Part shown: positions 1 through 8,057 of the stretch, in pieces
Layout: each line of letters begins with the position of its first letter
How positions within the stretch are numbered: position 1 is the stretch's first letter
DNA from: Neorhizobium petrolearium
GTDB lineage: Bacteria > Pseudomonadota > Alphaproteobacteria > Rhizobiales > Rhizobiaceae
Assembly: GCF_017873175.1 (NCBI RefSeq)
Contig: NZ_JAGGJW010000013.1
Location: 1 to 64,000 of the forward strand
Reading direction: 5' to 3'
Length of the DNA: 64,000 nucleotides
Program-made: the position numbers and the translations under genes
The notes under the pieces: generated by a model
Told to the model about the DNA's origin: nothing
The model's database searches: none
Seen by the model: the letters and a program-made list of their open reading frames with translations, nothing else

Positions 1-150
1 CCGCTCATCAGCCTGCCAGCCGCAAGCTGACACTCATCCGGCCATCCGGGATGAGCCGTGGTCGTCTAAGCTACACCACGTCATGGGACACGATCTGATC
101 TTACCCCGGCTGAACGCCAAATCGCTGTCGTCAACAGCCGTGCGGACAGG

Positions 151-420
151 ATGTTGGCTGCTGCCGTTTCGGCGGCTTTGGAAAAGGCGATCGAACAGGC
201 TGCCCATGACCTGCGAGCAATCGGCCAGGAGGACGCCACGCCGGTTCTGCAATATTTTGCAAGCGTCGTTCATCAGCAAATGTATTGTTTGATGTGTGGT
301 GCGGATCCGGACACTTTTCAAGGAGGCGATCCGGATATCGCCTACCACGTTATCCGCAACAGCCAGAATATTGCTAAACACTATTGGTCGGCAGACATCG
401 AGCCTTATCCAGCCAAGTGA
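151..420 (+). CDS. Small hypothetical protein
   Basis: An 89-residue reading frame that I do not recognise. The middle reads as a plausible helical protein with no hydrophobic segment or signal peptide, and ends in an acidic, aromatic tail (HYWSADIEPYPAK). The frame stays open upstream to about position 70 without an ATG, so the gene may be the 3' part of something longer, or may use an unusual start. No clear ribosome-binding site precedes the ATG. It stands alone, with no operon partner. It could be a decayed fragment; confidence that it is expressed is low. Confidence 0.35.
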   Translation: MLAAAVSAALEKAIEQAAHDLRAIGQEDATPVLQYFASVVHQQMYCLMCGADPDTFQGGDPDIAYHVIRNSQNIAKHYWSADIEPYPAK

Positions 421-770
421 AAATAGTATTATTGTGCGCCGGCATTCGCGATCTCAACGAGGCTTTGCAAATCGTCGACCCTCTCCCTCGCGTTCCTCAT
501 TGCAGGACACAGTTTCGCGCGCGGCGAGACTACAGTGACGCCCGATCGAACGTTAGAAGAGGGCTATATGCATGGGGTTGCTGCACTTCGCACGAACTAC
601 CGATGACCTCAGTAGAAAGATTGAAAATGGCGTTCCGCGATGATCTGAAGTCACTTCTTCGGCGAAGTCGGCGAGATCTTTCAATTATTACCTGGGGCTG
701 CGTGACCGGAAATCAGTCTACGATCGGGGTGTTAGAAGCAAGCTGTTCCGCGCGATGGGGAGCGGAGGGG
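421..770. other. Non-coding stretch before the lipoprotein hydrolase
   Basis: About 350 bases in which I recognise no gene. The hydrolase frame runs open back through this stretch, but its residues there are arginine-rich and unlike a protein, and the first credible start is at 771. No clear promoter or terminator was seen. Confidence 0.4.
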
Positions 771-1937
771 ATGGCGATCAGGCGGCGACAGCAATCCGGG
801 CGATACATGGCAGCCATACTGATCACGGCGCTGGCACTTGCATTGTGCGCCTGCGCCGCGCGGCCCGGCTCATCCGTCCTCACTCCGGTGGCTGCCGTCG
901 AGGGCGCGAAGCAGGTTACCATCTTCGTGGCGAGTACGCGGGCAACCGATCCGAGTACACCAACCTTCCTGACCGACCGGTTTACGGCCACAACTGCCTA
1001 TGTTCGCTTTGTCGTCTCCATTCCCCCGACCCACCGACCGACCGAGATCGAATGGCCGACGGATGTGCCGGACCCGACCCGGCACTTCGCGATCATTTCG
1101 TCCGAGCGCCTCGATGAAAGGCGGTTCTTTGCGGAAGTCGGGGGCACTGCCGCCCGCGGAGAAGGGCTCGGCCGCGACGTCGCCATCTTTGTCCACGGCT
1201 TCAACAGCAACTTTCCGGAATCGCTGTTCCGCACGGCTCAACTCACCGCCGACGTCCAGGTCGCGCAGTCAGCAGTGCTGTTCTCATGGCCTTCGAAAGC
1301 AGCGATCACCGGGTATCTCGCAGACAAAGACGCGGTGACACTCTCGCGCGATGCGCTTGCCCGGGTGGTCGAGCGGGTCGCTGGCGACCGCCATGTCCGG
1401 GGGATGAAACTTTACGCTCACAGCATGGGGGCTTGGCTAACTATGGAGTCTGTCCGGCAAATCCGGATTGCCAAAGACGAGCGCACCCTCGGCAAGCTCA
1501 TCGACCTCACGCTCGCTGCGCCAGATATAGACGCGGAAGTCTTTCTTCAACAACTCCGGGTCGTAGGCCGCCTGCGCTCTCCCGTCACCGTTCTGGTCTC
1601 CAGGAAGGATCAGGCGCTGTCGGTATCCAGATTTATCGCCGGAGGGCAATTCCGTGCCGGCGCAGCCAACATCGATGATCCCCAAGTTCTCGTCGAAGCG
1701 CGGAATTCAAACCTCCGCGTGATCGACATAACCAATCTGGCCACACAGGCGGGAGCCGGCCACGATGGTTTCGCGGCCTTCGCCTCCATCTATGGCCGCC
1801 TCCCGCAGAGCTCAGACGGAAGGGTTGCTTCCGACATCGGTCCGGGTGTCTACGAGCTTGATGTCGCTAACAAGTTCGAAACGCTCGACGCCCGACTGGT
1901 CCAACGGGTCGCAGATACAAAGACCATCGAGCGCTAG
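771..1937 (+). CDS. Alpha/beta-hydrolase lipoprotein, DUF900 family
   Basis: A 388-residue predicted envelope hydrolase. The first 30 residues form a lipoprotein-type signal: arginines, a hydrophobic stretch, then LALALCAC, with Cys28 the likely lipidated residue. The core shows the oxyanion strand FVHGFNSNF, a nucleophile elbow AHSMG with Ser218, a later SRKDQ segment that may supply the acid, and GHDGF near the end that may supply the histidine. This layout matches the DUF900 (Esterase/lipase-like) family, whose substrates are mostly unknown. The start at 771 has GAGGGG directly abutting the ATG; an ATG at 807 is an alternative but would shorten the signal peptide. No operon partner is evident. 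Confidence 0.75.
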   Translation: MAIRRRQQSGRYMAAILITALALALCACAARPGSSVLTPVAAVEGAKQVTIFVASTRATDPSTPTFLTDRFTATTAYVRFVVSIPPTHRPTEIEWPTDVPDPTRHFAIISSERLDERRFFAEVGGTAARGEGLGRDVAIFVHGFNSNFPESLFRTAQLTADVQVAQSAVLFSWPSKAAITGYLADKDAVTLSRDALARVVERVAGDRHVRGMKLYAHSMGAWLTMESVRQIRIAKDERTLGKLIDLTLAAPDIDAEVFLQQLRVVGRLRSPVTVLVSRKDQALSVSRFIAGGQFRAGAANIDDPQVLVEARNSNLRVIDITNLATQAGAGHDGFAAFASIYGRLPQSSDGRVASDIGPGVYELDVANKFETLDARLVQRVADTKTIER

Positions 1938-2204
1938 CACTTCGCAGTTACGCGACTGTACGAAATAGTCCGCTATGGTTGCTGGTAGGAAGTGATTTTA
2001 GAAGGGCATACAACGGTGATAATGATCGGTACTTAAGAAGAAACCCTAGCCCACACTCACGCTATGGCACATAGTTAACACTGCGGTGCGTTGTCCCATT
2101 AAATTGACAGGTTCCAAGCAGGTCTGGACCGCTTCTGGGCATCAGCTGTCACTGGTCGGTTTGCTTGCGTCCGGACAACGAGCCAGAGCGCCCATTGAGG
2201 CAGA

Positions 2205-2570
2205 TCAAAACCGGCTGTCGCGGGATCCGATCCCGGACTTCGCGGTATTCTCTGGGGCGCATCCGGCAGCGAGCGCGAAGGCCGCGAAGGTCGCCACCGA
2301 CGGCATGGCGCCAAAGCTGCCCAGAAGCAGGCCGAACAGCGGGGCGCCGGCCGTCTGGCCGATGGCAATCGTCAGGAAAGCGATCATTAAACCTGTAGTG
2401 GGGCGGTCGGCCAAGGTGCGCACTCCCCAGACAAGATAGACGCTGGTGAGCATCACGTAGGCCGCTCCGAACACCGCCCCGCCGAGGAGTACCATTGCAG
2501 GCGTCCCAACCCCGCAACCAAAGCTCAGGATGCCGGACCATCGTGTGACAGGTGAACTATGCGATGGTCC
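2205..2570 (-). pseudogene. C-terminal remnant of an MFS transporter
   Basis: The minus-strand frame encodes about the last 100 residues of a major facilitator transporter. Glycine-rich membrane helices (VLLGGAVFGAAYVMLTSVYL, then TGLMIAFLTIAIGQTAGAPL and FGLLLGSFGAMPSVATF) resemble the last helices of YbfB/YjiJ-like MFS proteins. No N-terminal two-thirds lies upstream; homology fades near 2570 and the frame meets a stop shortly after. A start at 2495 would leave only about four helices, too few for a transporter. I read it as a relic of a deletion. Confidence 0.6.
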
Positions 2571-2615
2571 GACTTGGTCGGCATACTGGCTTGGGTATTC
2601 CGTCCCAAAGCCTTG

Positions 2616-3602
2616 TTATCCGCTGACAAACGCCAGAATATCCTCATTCAACACATCGGCGTTGACCGTTAACATGCCGTGCGAGAAGCCGGGATAGGTC
2701 TTCAATGAGCCATTCGGCAGCAATTTGACTGCCTTCAAAGCCGCAGCGGCGATTGGGACGACTTGATCGTCCTCGCCGTGCAGCACCAGCGTCGGCACGG
2801 TGATTGCTTTCAAATCCTCGGTCTGGTCCGTTTCCGAGAAGGCCTTGATACCGTCATAGTGTGCCTTGGCACTCCCCATCATGCCTTGCCGCCACCAGTT
2901 CTGGATCACGCCTTCATGGACCGTCGCGCCTTCGCGGTTGAAGCCATAGAAAGGACCTGACGGAACGTCGCGGAAAAACTGTGCACGGTTGCTGGCCAGT
3001 GCCGACCGAAAGCCGTCGAAGACCTCCATCGGTGTGCCCTCGGGGTTGTCGTCGGTTTTCAGCATCAGCGGCGGAATGGCGGCAACGAGGACGGCCTTGG
3101 CCACCCGGCCCGCAGGCTCGCCATGTCGCGCGACGTACCGCGCCACTTCGCCGCCACCAGTCGAATGGCCGATGTGAACCGCGTTCTTCAGGTCCAGCGC
3201 TTTGGCTACGGCAAAGGCGTCGGCTGCGTAATGGTCGATGTCGTGCCCTTCGGCAACCTGTTCCGATCGTCCATGCCCGCGCCGGTCATGCGCGACGACG
3301 CGATAGCCCTTCGACAGGAAGAACAGCATCTGCGCATCCCAGTCGTCGGAACTGAGCGGCCAGCCATGGTGAAAAACGATGGGCTGGGCGTCCTTGGGGC
3401 CCCAGTCCTTGTAGAAAATCTGAACGTCGTCGTCGGTCGTGACAAAGCCCATGGTGAGTTCTCCTTCTGGGGTGTTGATTGTGACAGGTTCCGTGGCACG
3501 CGCGGTGCCTGGCAGTAATGTGAAGCTCGCAGCAAGTGCCGCGGCCGAGATCAGAGCATCGCGGCGGCTGAGCGGCAGGCCGGGGGTGTAGAATGGAGGC
3601 AT
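2616..3602 (-). CDS. Exported alpha/beta hydrolase, chloroperoxidase-like
   Basis: A 328-residue serine hydrolase resembling non-haem (cofactor-free) chloroperoxidases and arylesterases. Residues 1-36 look like a twin-arginine signal (LSRRDALISAAALAASFTLL followed by an AxA-type cleavage site), so the enzyme is probably exported folded. The catalytic set is visible: HHGW near 78-81, GHSTGG with Ser147, GEDDQ with Asp278 or 279, and FSHG with His308. The TTG start at 3626 is possible, but the ATG at 3602 has GGA upstream and gives a normal signal peptide. An internal Met51 marks where cytosolic relatives begin, so the signal is an added module. It appears monocistronic. Confidence 0.85.
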   Translation of the reverse strand: MPPFYTPGLPLSRRDALISAAALAASFTLLPGTARATEPVTINTPEGELTMGFVTTDDDVQIFYKDWGPKDAQPIVFHHGWPLSSDDWDAQMLFFLSKGYRVVAHDRRGHGRSEQVAEGHDIDHYAADAFAVAKALDLKNAVHIGHSTGGGEVARYVARHGEPAGRVAKAVLVAAIPPLMLKTDDNPEGTPMEVFDGFRSALASNRAQFFRDVPSGPFYGFNREGATVHEGVIQNWWRQGMMGSAKAHYDGIKAFSETDQTEDLKAITVPTLVLHGEDDQVVPIAAAALKAVKLLPNGSLKTYPGFSHGMLTVNADVLNEDILAFVSG

Positions 3603-4124
3603 AGAGACGTTCCGTGAGTTAATCAAAATGTGGCGGTAGGGTCATGCGCGGTGGTCTCTTAAGAGAGTTCTTCCGAGCATTTCCCACGACAGTCTGGACA
3701 CGGCCCAGAAAGCGGAGTTGCTGGAAAGAGGGTCTGAGTGTGTCCTTGGCCGCTGCTCTAGTTCGGATAGGTTATGCGGGCAGGCGCGCGCTCAAATAGA
3801 CGTTGCCCGAGGTATTGATGTCATCTGAATAAGCGGCGCGATAGTATGCTTTGACGCAATACTGTGTCGCTAAACGGGGAACACCGAACGGATTGGGCGC
3901 GTGCATCTTCAGATCGCAAGATCTTAAATCGGCCCCCTGATGATGTTCTTCAGCCAGTCTATCCTCTAAGAGCTTCTGATTGAATCACTTGAAGAAAATT
4001 TACCTTTATGGAGGGGGGAGATGAAGTTGGAAATCAAACCAGACTGGCCGCGACACAGGTGGCCTTGCTGAAGAGCCTTCGTTTGTCCCAGTTTGTTCAG
4101 CCTGATTACGCTGCGATAAAACTG
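3603..4124. other. Long intergenic stretch with one possible coding fragment
   Basis: About 520 bases between the hydrolase and the monooxygenase gene. A minus-strand frame from roughly 3981 to its stop at 3772 encodes a plausible protein tail ending NTSGNVYLSARLPA. Its only ATG, at 3906, would give 44 residues, and it has no convincing ribosome-binding site. I do not recognise it; it may be the 3' end of a lost gene. Nothing else was recognised. Confidence 0.3.
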
Positions 4125-4421
4125 TCAGACAACGCGTTTGAGCATATGTGCAAACTCTGTTTTTTCGACATTGCTGCGCCCGTTGGCATGAAAATCCGCA
4201 ATATGCGGACCATGCTCGTGGTGTCGATTACGGGTTTCCACGGATGCCCATTCCTCAACGAACACAAAGCGTCCCAGTTCGTTCTGATCCTCGAACAGAT
4301 CGTAACGGATATTACCTTCCTCGTTTCGAGAAGGTTCGACGAGGACCGACAGGTCACGACGCAGTTCGTCTTCCTTGCCTGCCTTGGCCTTCAGCCCGAC
4401 GACGATGAATAGCTCGCTCAT
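4125..4421 (-). CDS. Antibiotic-biosynthesis-monooxygenase (ABM) domain protein
   Basis: A 98-residue single-domain protein of the dimeric alpha-beta barrel ABM/quinol-monooxygenase type. Recognisable parts are the opening strand ELFIVVGLKAKAGKEDE, the central NIRYDLFEDQ strand, and the FVFVEEWAS strand followed by HHEHGPH. Members such as YgiN-like proteins act on quinols without a cofactor, or serve as small heme- or aldehyde-handling proteins. The start at 4421 has a near-perfect AAGGAG seven bases upstream; longer frames do not. It is last in a same-strand set with pirin and isochorismatase genes, 81 bases after the latter. The combination suggests aromatic or quinone handling, but that is inference. 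Confidence 0.8.
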   Translation of the reverse strand: MSELFIVVGLKAKAGKEDELRRDLSVLVEPSRNEEGNIRYDLFEDQNELGRFVFVEEWASVETRNRHHEHGPHIADFHANGRSNVEKTEFAHMLKRVV

Positions 4422-4502
4422 TTGCTTTCTCCTTGCAAAATGCGGCGACAGCAGCCGAGCCGCCATCGCCATGGATCTTGGTTGTTGCTTGTCGGCTAAA
4501 GG

Positions 4503-5132
4503 TTATTTGGCGGCTTTTTCGACGTTGAAACCATCGTAATTGTCGAACACGCCCATGAAGCCCGGAACCGTCGCCTCGCGTGCCCAGTCGCGCTGGAGTT
4601 CGCAATACATCTGAACGCGGCTGATCAGCTTTCCCCCAGCCTGTTCGATGCGGCGTAGTGCTGCCTCATGGGCGGCAAGAGAAGTGCCGCCGACGGCATC
4701 GATCGGCACATAGACTTCATAACCTTCCTGAATGGCATCGAGCGCGGGGAAGGTTAGGCATGCCTCGGTCCACAACGCGGTCATGATGAGTTTGCGGCGG
4801 CCAATGGCCTTGACGGCCTGTTTGAACGCCACATCCTCCCAGCTGTTGATAGAGGTACGGTCATAGGTCGGCAGATGGCCGAGCACGTCCTGAAGTTCGG
4901 CGATCGGCGGCTTGTTGCGGCCGGTTGCAACATTGACGGTCGAATGGATGATCGGCAGATCGTAGTTGACCGCCGCCTTGGCGACGCTTGTGATGTTGAA
5001 GACCAGTTCGTCGCGCGGCATCGAGCGGATCGACGATACCTGTATCGGCTGGTAGTCGATGACGATGAGGGCAGAGTTTTGCGGCGTGAGAAGCTGGTCG
5101 GTATGGGGATTGCGGATTTGTTCGCTTGCCAT
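4503..5132 (-). CDS. Isochorismatase-family hydrolase, YcaC-like
   Basis: A 209-residue cysteine hydrolase of the isochorismatase superfamily. ALIVIDYQ contains Asp26, and ALWTEACLTFPAL contains Cys125, the expected nucleophile. The WTEACLTFPAL motif is typical of the YcaC subgroup, whose natural substrate is uncertain, rather than of nicotinamidases. Length fits the family. The start at 5132 gives a family-sized protein; longer frames add an implausible 55-residue leader. The ribosome-binding site is weak. It lies between the pirin gene (130 bases upstream) and the ABM gene, probably one transcription unit under the divergent LysR regulator. Confidence 0.85.
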   Translation of the reverse strand: MASEQIRNPHTDQLLTPQNSALIVIDYQPIQVSSIRSMPRDELVFNITSVAKAAVNYDLPIIHSTVNVATGRNKPPIAELQDVLGHLPTYDRTSINSWEDVAFKQAVKAIGRRKLIMTALWTEACLTFPALDAIQEGYEVYVPIDAVGGTSLAAHEAALRRIEQAGGKLISRVQMYCELQRDWAREATVPGFMGVFDNYDGFNVEKAAK

Positions 5133-5262
5133 TGGCAGGTTTCTTTCATCGATTGGAATTTTGCGCTGGCGCGGGCCGAAGCCCTCGATCAAGTGGACGA
5201 GCGAGCGCGGACCCTTCCACAGGAAAGAGGAGCCGGATGCGGTATGCTTCCGGCTCTCCCGA

Positions 5263-6132
5263 TCATGCTGCGGCGATGCCGAAGCGTCCGCTGTCAACGT
5301 CTTCGATTGCCTGTCTGATTTCAGCCTCGTTGTTCATAACAAACGGCCCGTAGCCCACGATGGGTTCATCGATCGGCTCTCCCGTCAGGACCAACAACTG
5401 CGCTTCACCATCGCTATGAATGCGAGCCTCGCGGCCTGCCGGATCGAGCAGTACCATCTCCGCTTCACCTGCCTCATGGTTGTTATCGATGGCGACCCGA
5501 CCGCTTAGCACCACGATCATCGCGGTATGTCTCTCGGGCAGATCGAGCGTCAGTACTGCGTCGGTCTTGAGGGTCAAGTCCCACAGGTTGATGGGGGTGA
5601 AGGTTTTTGCCGGCCCTTTTATTGCGCGATACTGACCGGCTATGATCCGTGCCTTCCCGGCGTTTCCGGGCAAAGAGACCTGGGGAATGTCCGCCTTCAG
5701 GATGCTCTGATAGCCGCCCGATGTCATCTTGTCCTTGGCGGGCAGGTTCAGCCAGAGCTGAACCATGCGCAATGTCCCTCCCGCCTTTGCGAAGGCGGCC
5801 GAATGGTATTCCTCATGAATGATGCCGCCAGCCGCCGTCATCCACTGGACGTCACCCGGCCCGATTATACCGCCATTGCCTGCCGAATCGTGATGTTCGA
5901 CCTCGCCGTCATAGACGATGGTGACGGTCTCGAAGCCGCGGTGCGGATGCTTGCCGACGCCACGCCGCTGCGTAGTTGGTTGAAAGTCATATGGCCCGGC
6001 GTAATCGAGCAGGAGGAACGGGCTGATGTGGGCGCCGAGGGTATTATAGGAGAAAAGCGAGCGAACGGGAAAACCGTCGCCGACCCAATGTTGCCGATCA
6101 TTCCCGTAGCGGCCAATGACTTTCTTACCCAT
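5263..6132 (-). CDS. Pirin-family bicupin protein
   Basis: A 289-residue pirin. The N-terminal cupin carries the metal-binding signature: GKHPHRGFETVT, then VEHHDSAG, then the MTAAGGIIHEEYH segment. Bacterial pirins bind iron and act as quercetinase-like dioxygenases or redox-sensing partners of enzymes or regulators. The C-terminal cupin ends normally. The start is well supported by GGAGG eight bases upstream of the ATG. It heads a three-gene minus-strand set (pirin, isochorismatase, ABM monooxygenase) and is divergent from a LysR gene 110 bases away, the usual arrangement for a regulator controlling its neighbour. Confidence 0.9.
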   Translation of the reverse strand: MGKKVIGRYGNDRQHWVGDGFPVRSLFSYNTLGAHISPFLLLDYAGPYDFQPTTQRRGVGKHPHRGFETVTIVYDGEVEHHDSAGNGGIIGPGDVQWMTAAGGIIHEEYHSAAFAKAGGTLRMVQLWLNLPAKDKMTSGGYQSILKADIPQVSLPGNAGKARIIAGQYRAIKGPAKTFTPINLWDLTLKTDAVLTLDLPERHTAMIVVLSGRVAIDNNHEAGEAEMVLLDPAGREARIHSDGEAQLLVLTGEPIDEPIVGYGPFVMNNEAEIRQAIEDVDSGRFGIAAA

Positions 6133-6242
6133 ATTTTTTCCTCCATCAACGCTGCAGTTGAGCTTGATGAAGGCAGGACTAGCATCGCAACGATGATGAA
6201 AAAAGATTGCAAACAGCGACGCAGCGTCCTACAAAAAGGACG

Positions 6243-7193
6243 ATGCAGGACCTTAACGATTTTTATTATTTTGTGGCCGTTGTCGACCATGGTGGCTTCT
6301 CGCCAGCCGGGCGTGCGCTTGGCATTCAGAAGTCAAGACTGAGCCGTCGTATTCTTCATCTGGAAGAACGTCTGGGCGTGCGCCTTCTCAACCGTTCCTC
6401 TCGCCGATTTTCGGTGACGGAGATCGGTCGCGAGTTCTACGAGCGTTGCGTGGCAATGCTTGTCGAGGCTGAGGCTGCCGAACAGGTTATCGCCAGGGTG
6501 AGGACGGAGCCGCGCGGTGTTGTACGCATGAGCTGTCCGACGGCATTGCTGTCGTTTCAGTTCGGTGAGCTGATTTCGCGTTTCATGATGCAGAATCCGG
6601 GCATCGAAATTCATCTGGAAAGTACGAACCGCCGCGTTGACGTCATTTCGGAAGGGATCGATCTGGCCATTCGGGTACGGTTCCCGCCGCTTGATTCGAC
6701 TGATCTTGTCATGCGCTGGCTCGATGAAAGCAGCCAGTGCCTGGTTTCCGCGCCCGGCCTGATTTCAGGTTCCGTAAAAACGCCTGCCGATCTGAGGGGA
6801 CTGCCGAGCCTTGATTGGAAGCGGCCTCACAGGGATTATGCCTGGGAGCTGCATCACGCCGACGGGCAAGTCGCGACCGTTCCGCATTCGCCCCGCCTGA
6901 TTACCGATGACATGAAGGTGCTTCGCGATGCGGCAATTGCCGGCGCGGGTGCGGTACAATTGCCGACCATTTTTATTTGGGATGATATCAGAGCGGGTCG
7001 GCTCATTCATGTTCTTCCCGACTGGCGACCTGTGGCAGGCATTGTACACGCGGTTTTTCCCACCCGCCGCGGGCTGCTGCCATCGGTGCGGGCGCTGGTC
7101 GATTTTCTTGCCCATGAATGTGCGATCCAGCGCTCGCAGGTAAATAAGATCGTGCCGCCCATCGATCTTTCGAATACCTTGCCAGAAAGCTGA
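6243..7193 (+). CDS. LysR-family transcriptional regulator
   Basis: A 316-residue LysR-type activator. The winged helix-turn-helix occupies about residues 1-60 (FVAVVDHGGFSPAGRALGIQ, then SRLSRRILHLEERLG). The effector-binding domain follows from about residue 90 (RMSCPTALLSFQFGELISRF). Family members are tetramers that bind T-N11-A sites near divergent promoters. The ATG at 6243 follows AAAGGA; an upstream frame extension to 6207 has no such support. Its divergence from the pirin gene makes that set its likely target. The ligand is unknown. Confidence 0.88.
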   Translation: MQDLNDFYYFVAVVDHGGFSPAGRALGIQKSRLSRRILHLEERLGVRLLNRSSRRFSVTEIGREFYERCVAMLVEAEAAEQVIARVRTEPRGVVRMSCPTALLSFQFGELISRFMMQNPGIEIHLESTNRRVDVISEGIDLAIRVRFPPLDSTDLVMRWLDESSQCLVSAPGLISGSVKTPADLRGLPSLDWKRPHRDYAWELHHADGQVATVPHSPRLITDDMKVLRDAAIAGAGAVQLPTIFIWDDIRAGRLIHVLPDWRPVAGIVHAVFPTRRGLLPSVRALVDFLAHECAIQRSQVNKIVPPIDLSNTLPES

Positions 7194-7250
7194 TATTTCA
7201 CTCAGCGCTCAGCCTACGGCCTGATCTTGACGGGCATCATAGCTATATTG

Positions 7251-7445
7251 TCAGTCCTGAATTACATTGATGTTTTCAAGCGTCCGGTTGAGCAGGATCA
7301 AGAACGACTCCTGCAGTGAGTGCCCAAGCGGTGACAGCACATATTCGACGCCGAGCACGCGTCCATCCAGAACCCTGCGCGTCACTATACCGTTGCGTTC
7401 GAGCTTGCGTAGCGTCTGGTGAGCACGCGCTGGGTGACGCCATCA
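7251..7445 (-). pseudogene. Frameshifted HxlR-family regulator fragment
   Basis: Minus-strand sequence reads GVTQRVLT and, after a one-base shift near 7420, QTLRKLERNGIVTRR and then EYVLSPLGHSL, ending at a TGA at 7251-7253. This is the recognition-helix and wing half of an HxlR winged-helix regulator. Restoring one C at the shift rejoins the two parts perfectly. The first half of the domain is missing, and no start is present. It is therefore a relic rather than a working gene. Confidence 0.7.
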
Positions 7446-7611
7446 GTCATCATCAAGACCTATGAGATCGTCGAGACGATCGGCACCAGCGGATCTCGCG
7501 CCCTCCTCGCGATGGATAGCCGTTCTCCACGAAAGCTGTTGCCGAGCGCGCCACCGCGACGTGCAACGAGCCAGGCGCGGTCGAGGGTGGTGAAGAGCAT
7601 CGGAGAAAACC

Positions 7612-7944
7612 GTGGAACTGGTCGGCGATCACCACAATCGATGCAAAGGCCGCCTGACGGCGACAGTCACATACGTCCGTACGATTAAATTTGTTGCCGA
7701 AATTCTCGAAGAGGACCCGGAGCTTCTTCATGCAATCGTCGCCAACGATGATTATCTGAGCTAAGGCAGCATCATCTCCGTGTACACCGGAGACGACGAA
7801 TCTGTGACCGCACTGACAGACGACGGCATGGACGAATTGGAGCAGATGCTCAAAGACGCCTGCCGCTCGCCCCAGGAATGGAACGACTGTCCTCGACAGC
7901 ATTGTCGACGACGAACTGCTCGTCGCTCGCAATCTCCGCGGTAG
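7612..7944 (+). pseudogene. Stop-interrupted hypothetical gene
   Basis: A plus-strand frame starting at a GTG (7612) reads like real protein (FVAEILEEDPELLHAIVAND) up to a TAA at 7756-7758. It then continues in the same frame with equally protein-like, acidic sequence (GSIISVYTGDDESVTALTDD, GMDELEQMLKDA) before degenerating into arginine-rich sequence. The natural reading is one small acidic protein disrupted by a nonsense change between DDYLS and GSIIS. I do not recognise the family. It lies beside the HxlR relic in a stretch with no intact gene from 7194 to 8057. Confidence 0.4.
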
Positions 7945-8057
7945 CAATGGGGTGGTTATCTTCTTCTTCTCGGATGATCGAGTCAATATCACGCATGTCC
8001 GCAGAGCGAGGGTCGATCTCCATAATGATTCCCATTACGATATCTCCCAAAACGGCA

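Noticed and set aside
4008-4412. A 134-residue plus-strand ORF with a G-rich upstream sequence
   Set aside because: It is antisense to the ABM gene, which has a strong ribosome-binding site and recognisable family sequence.
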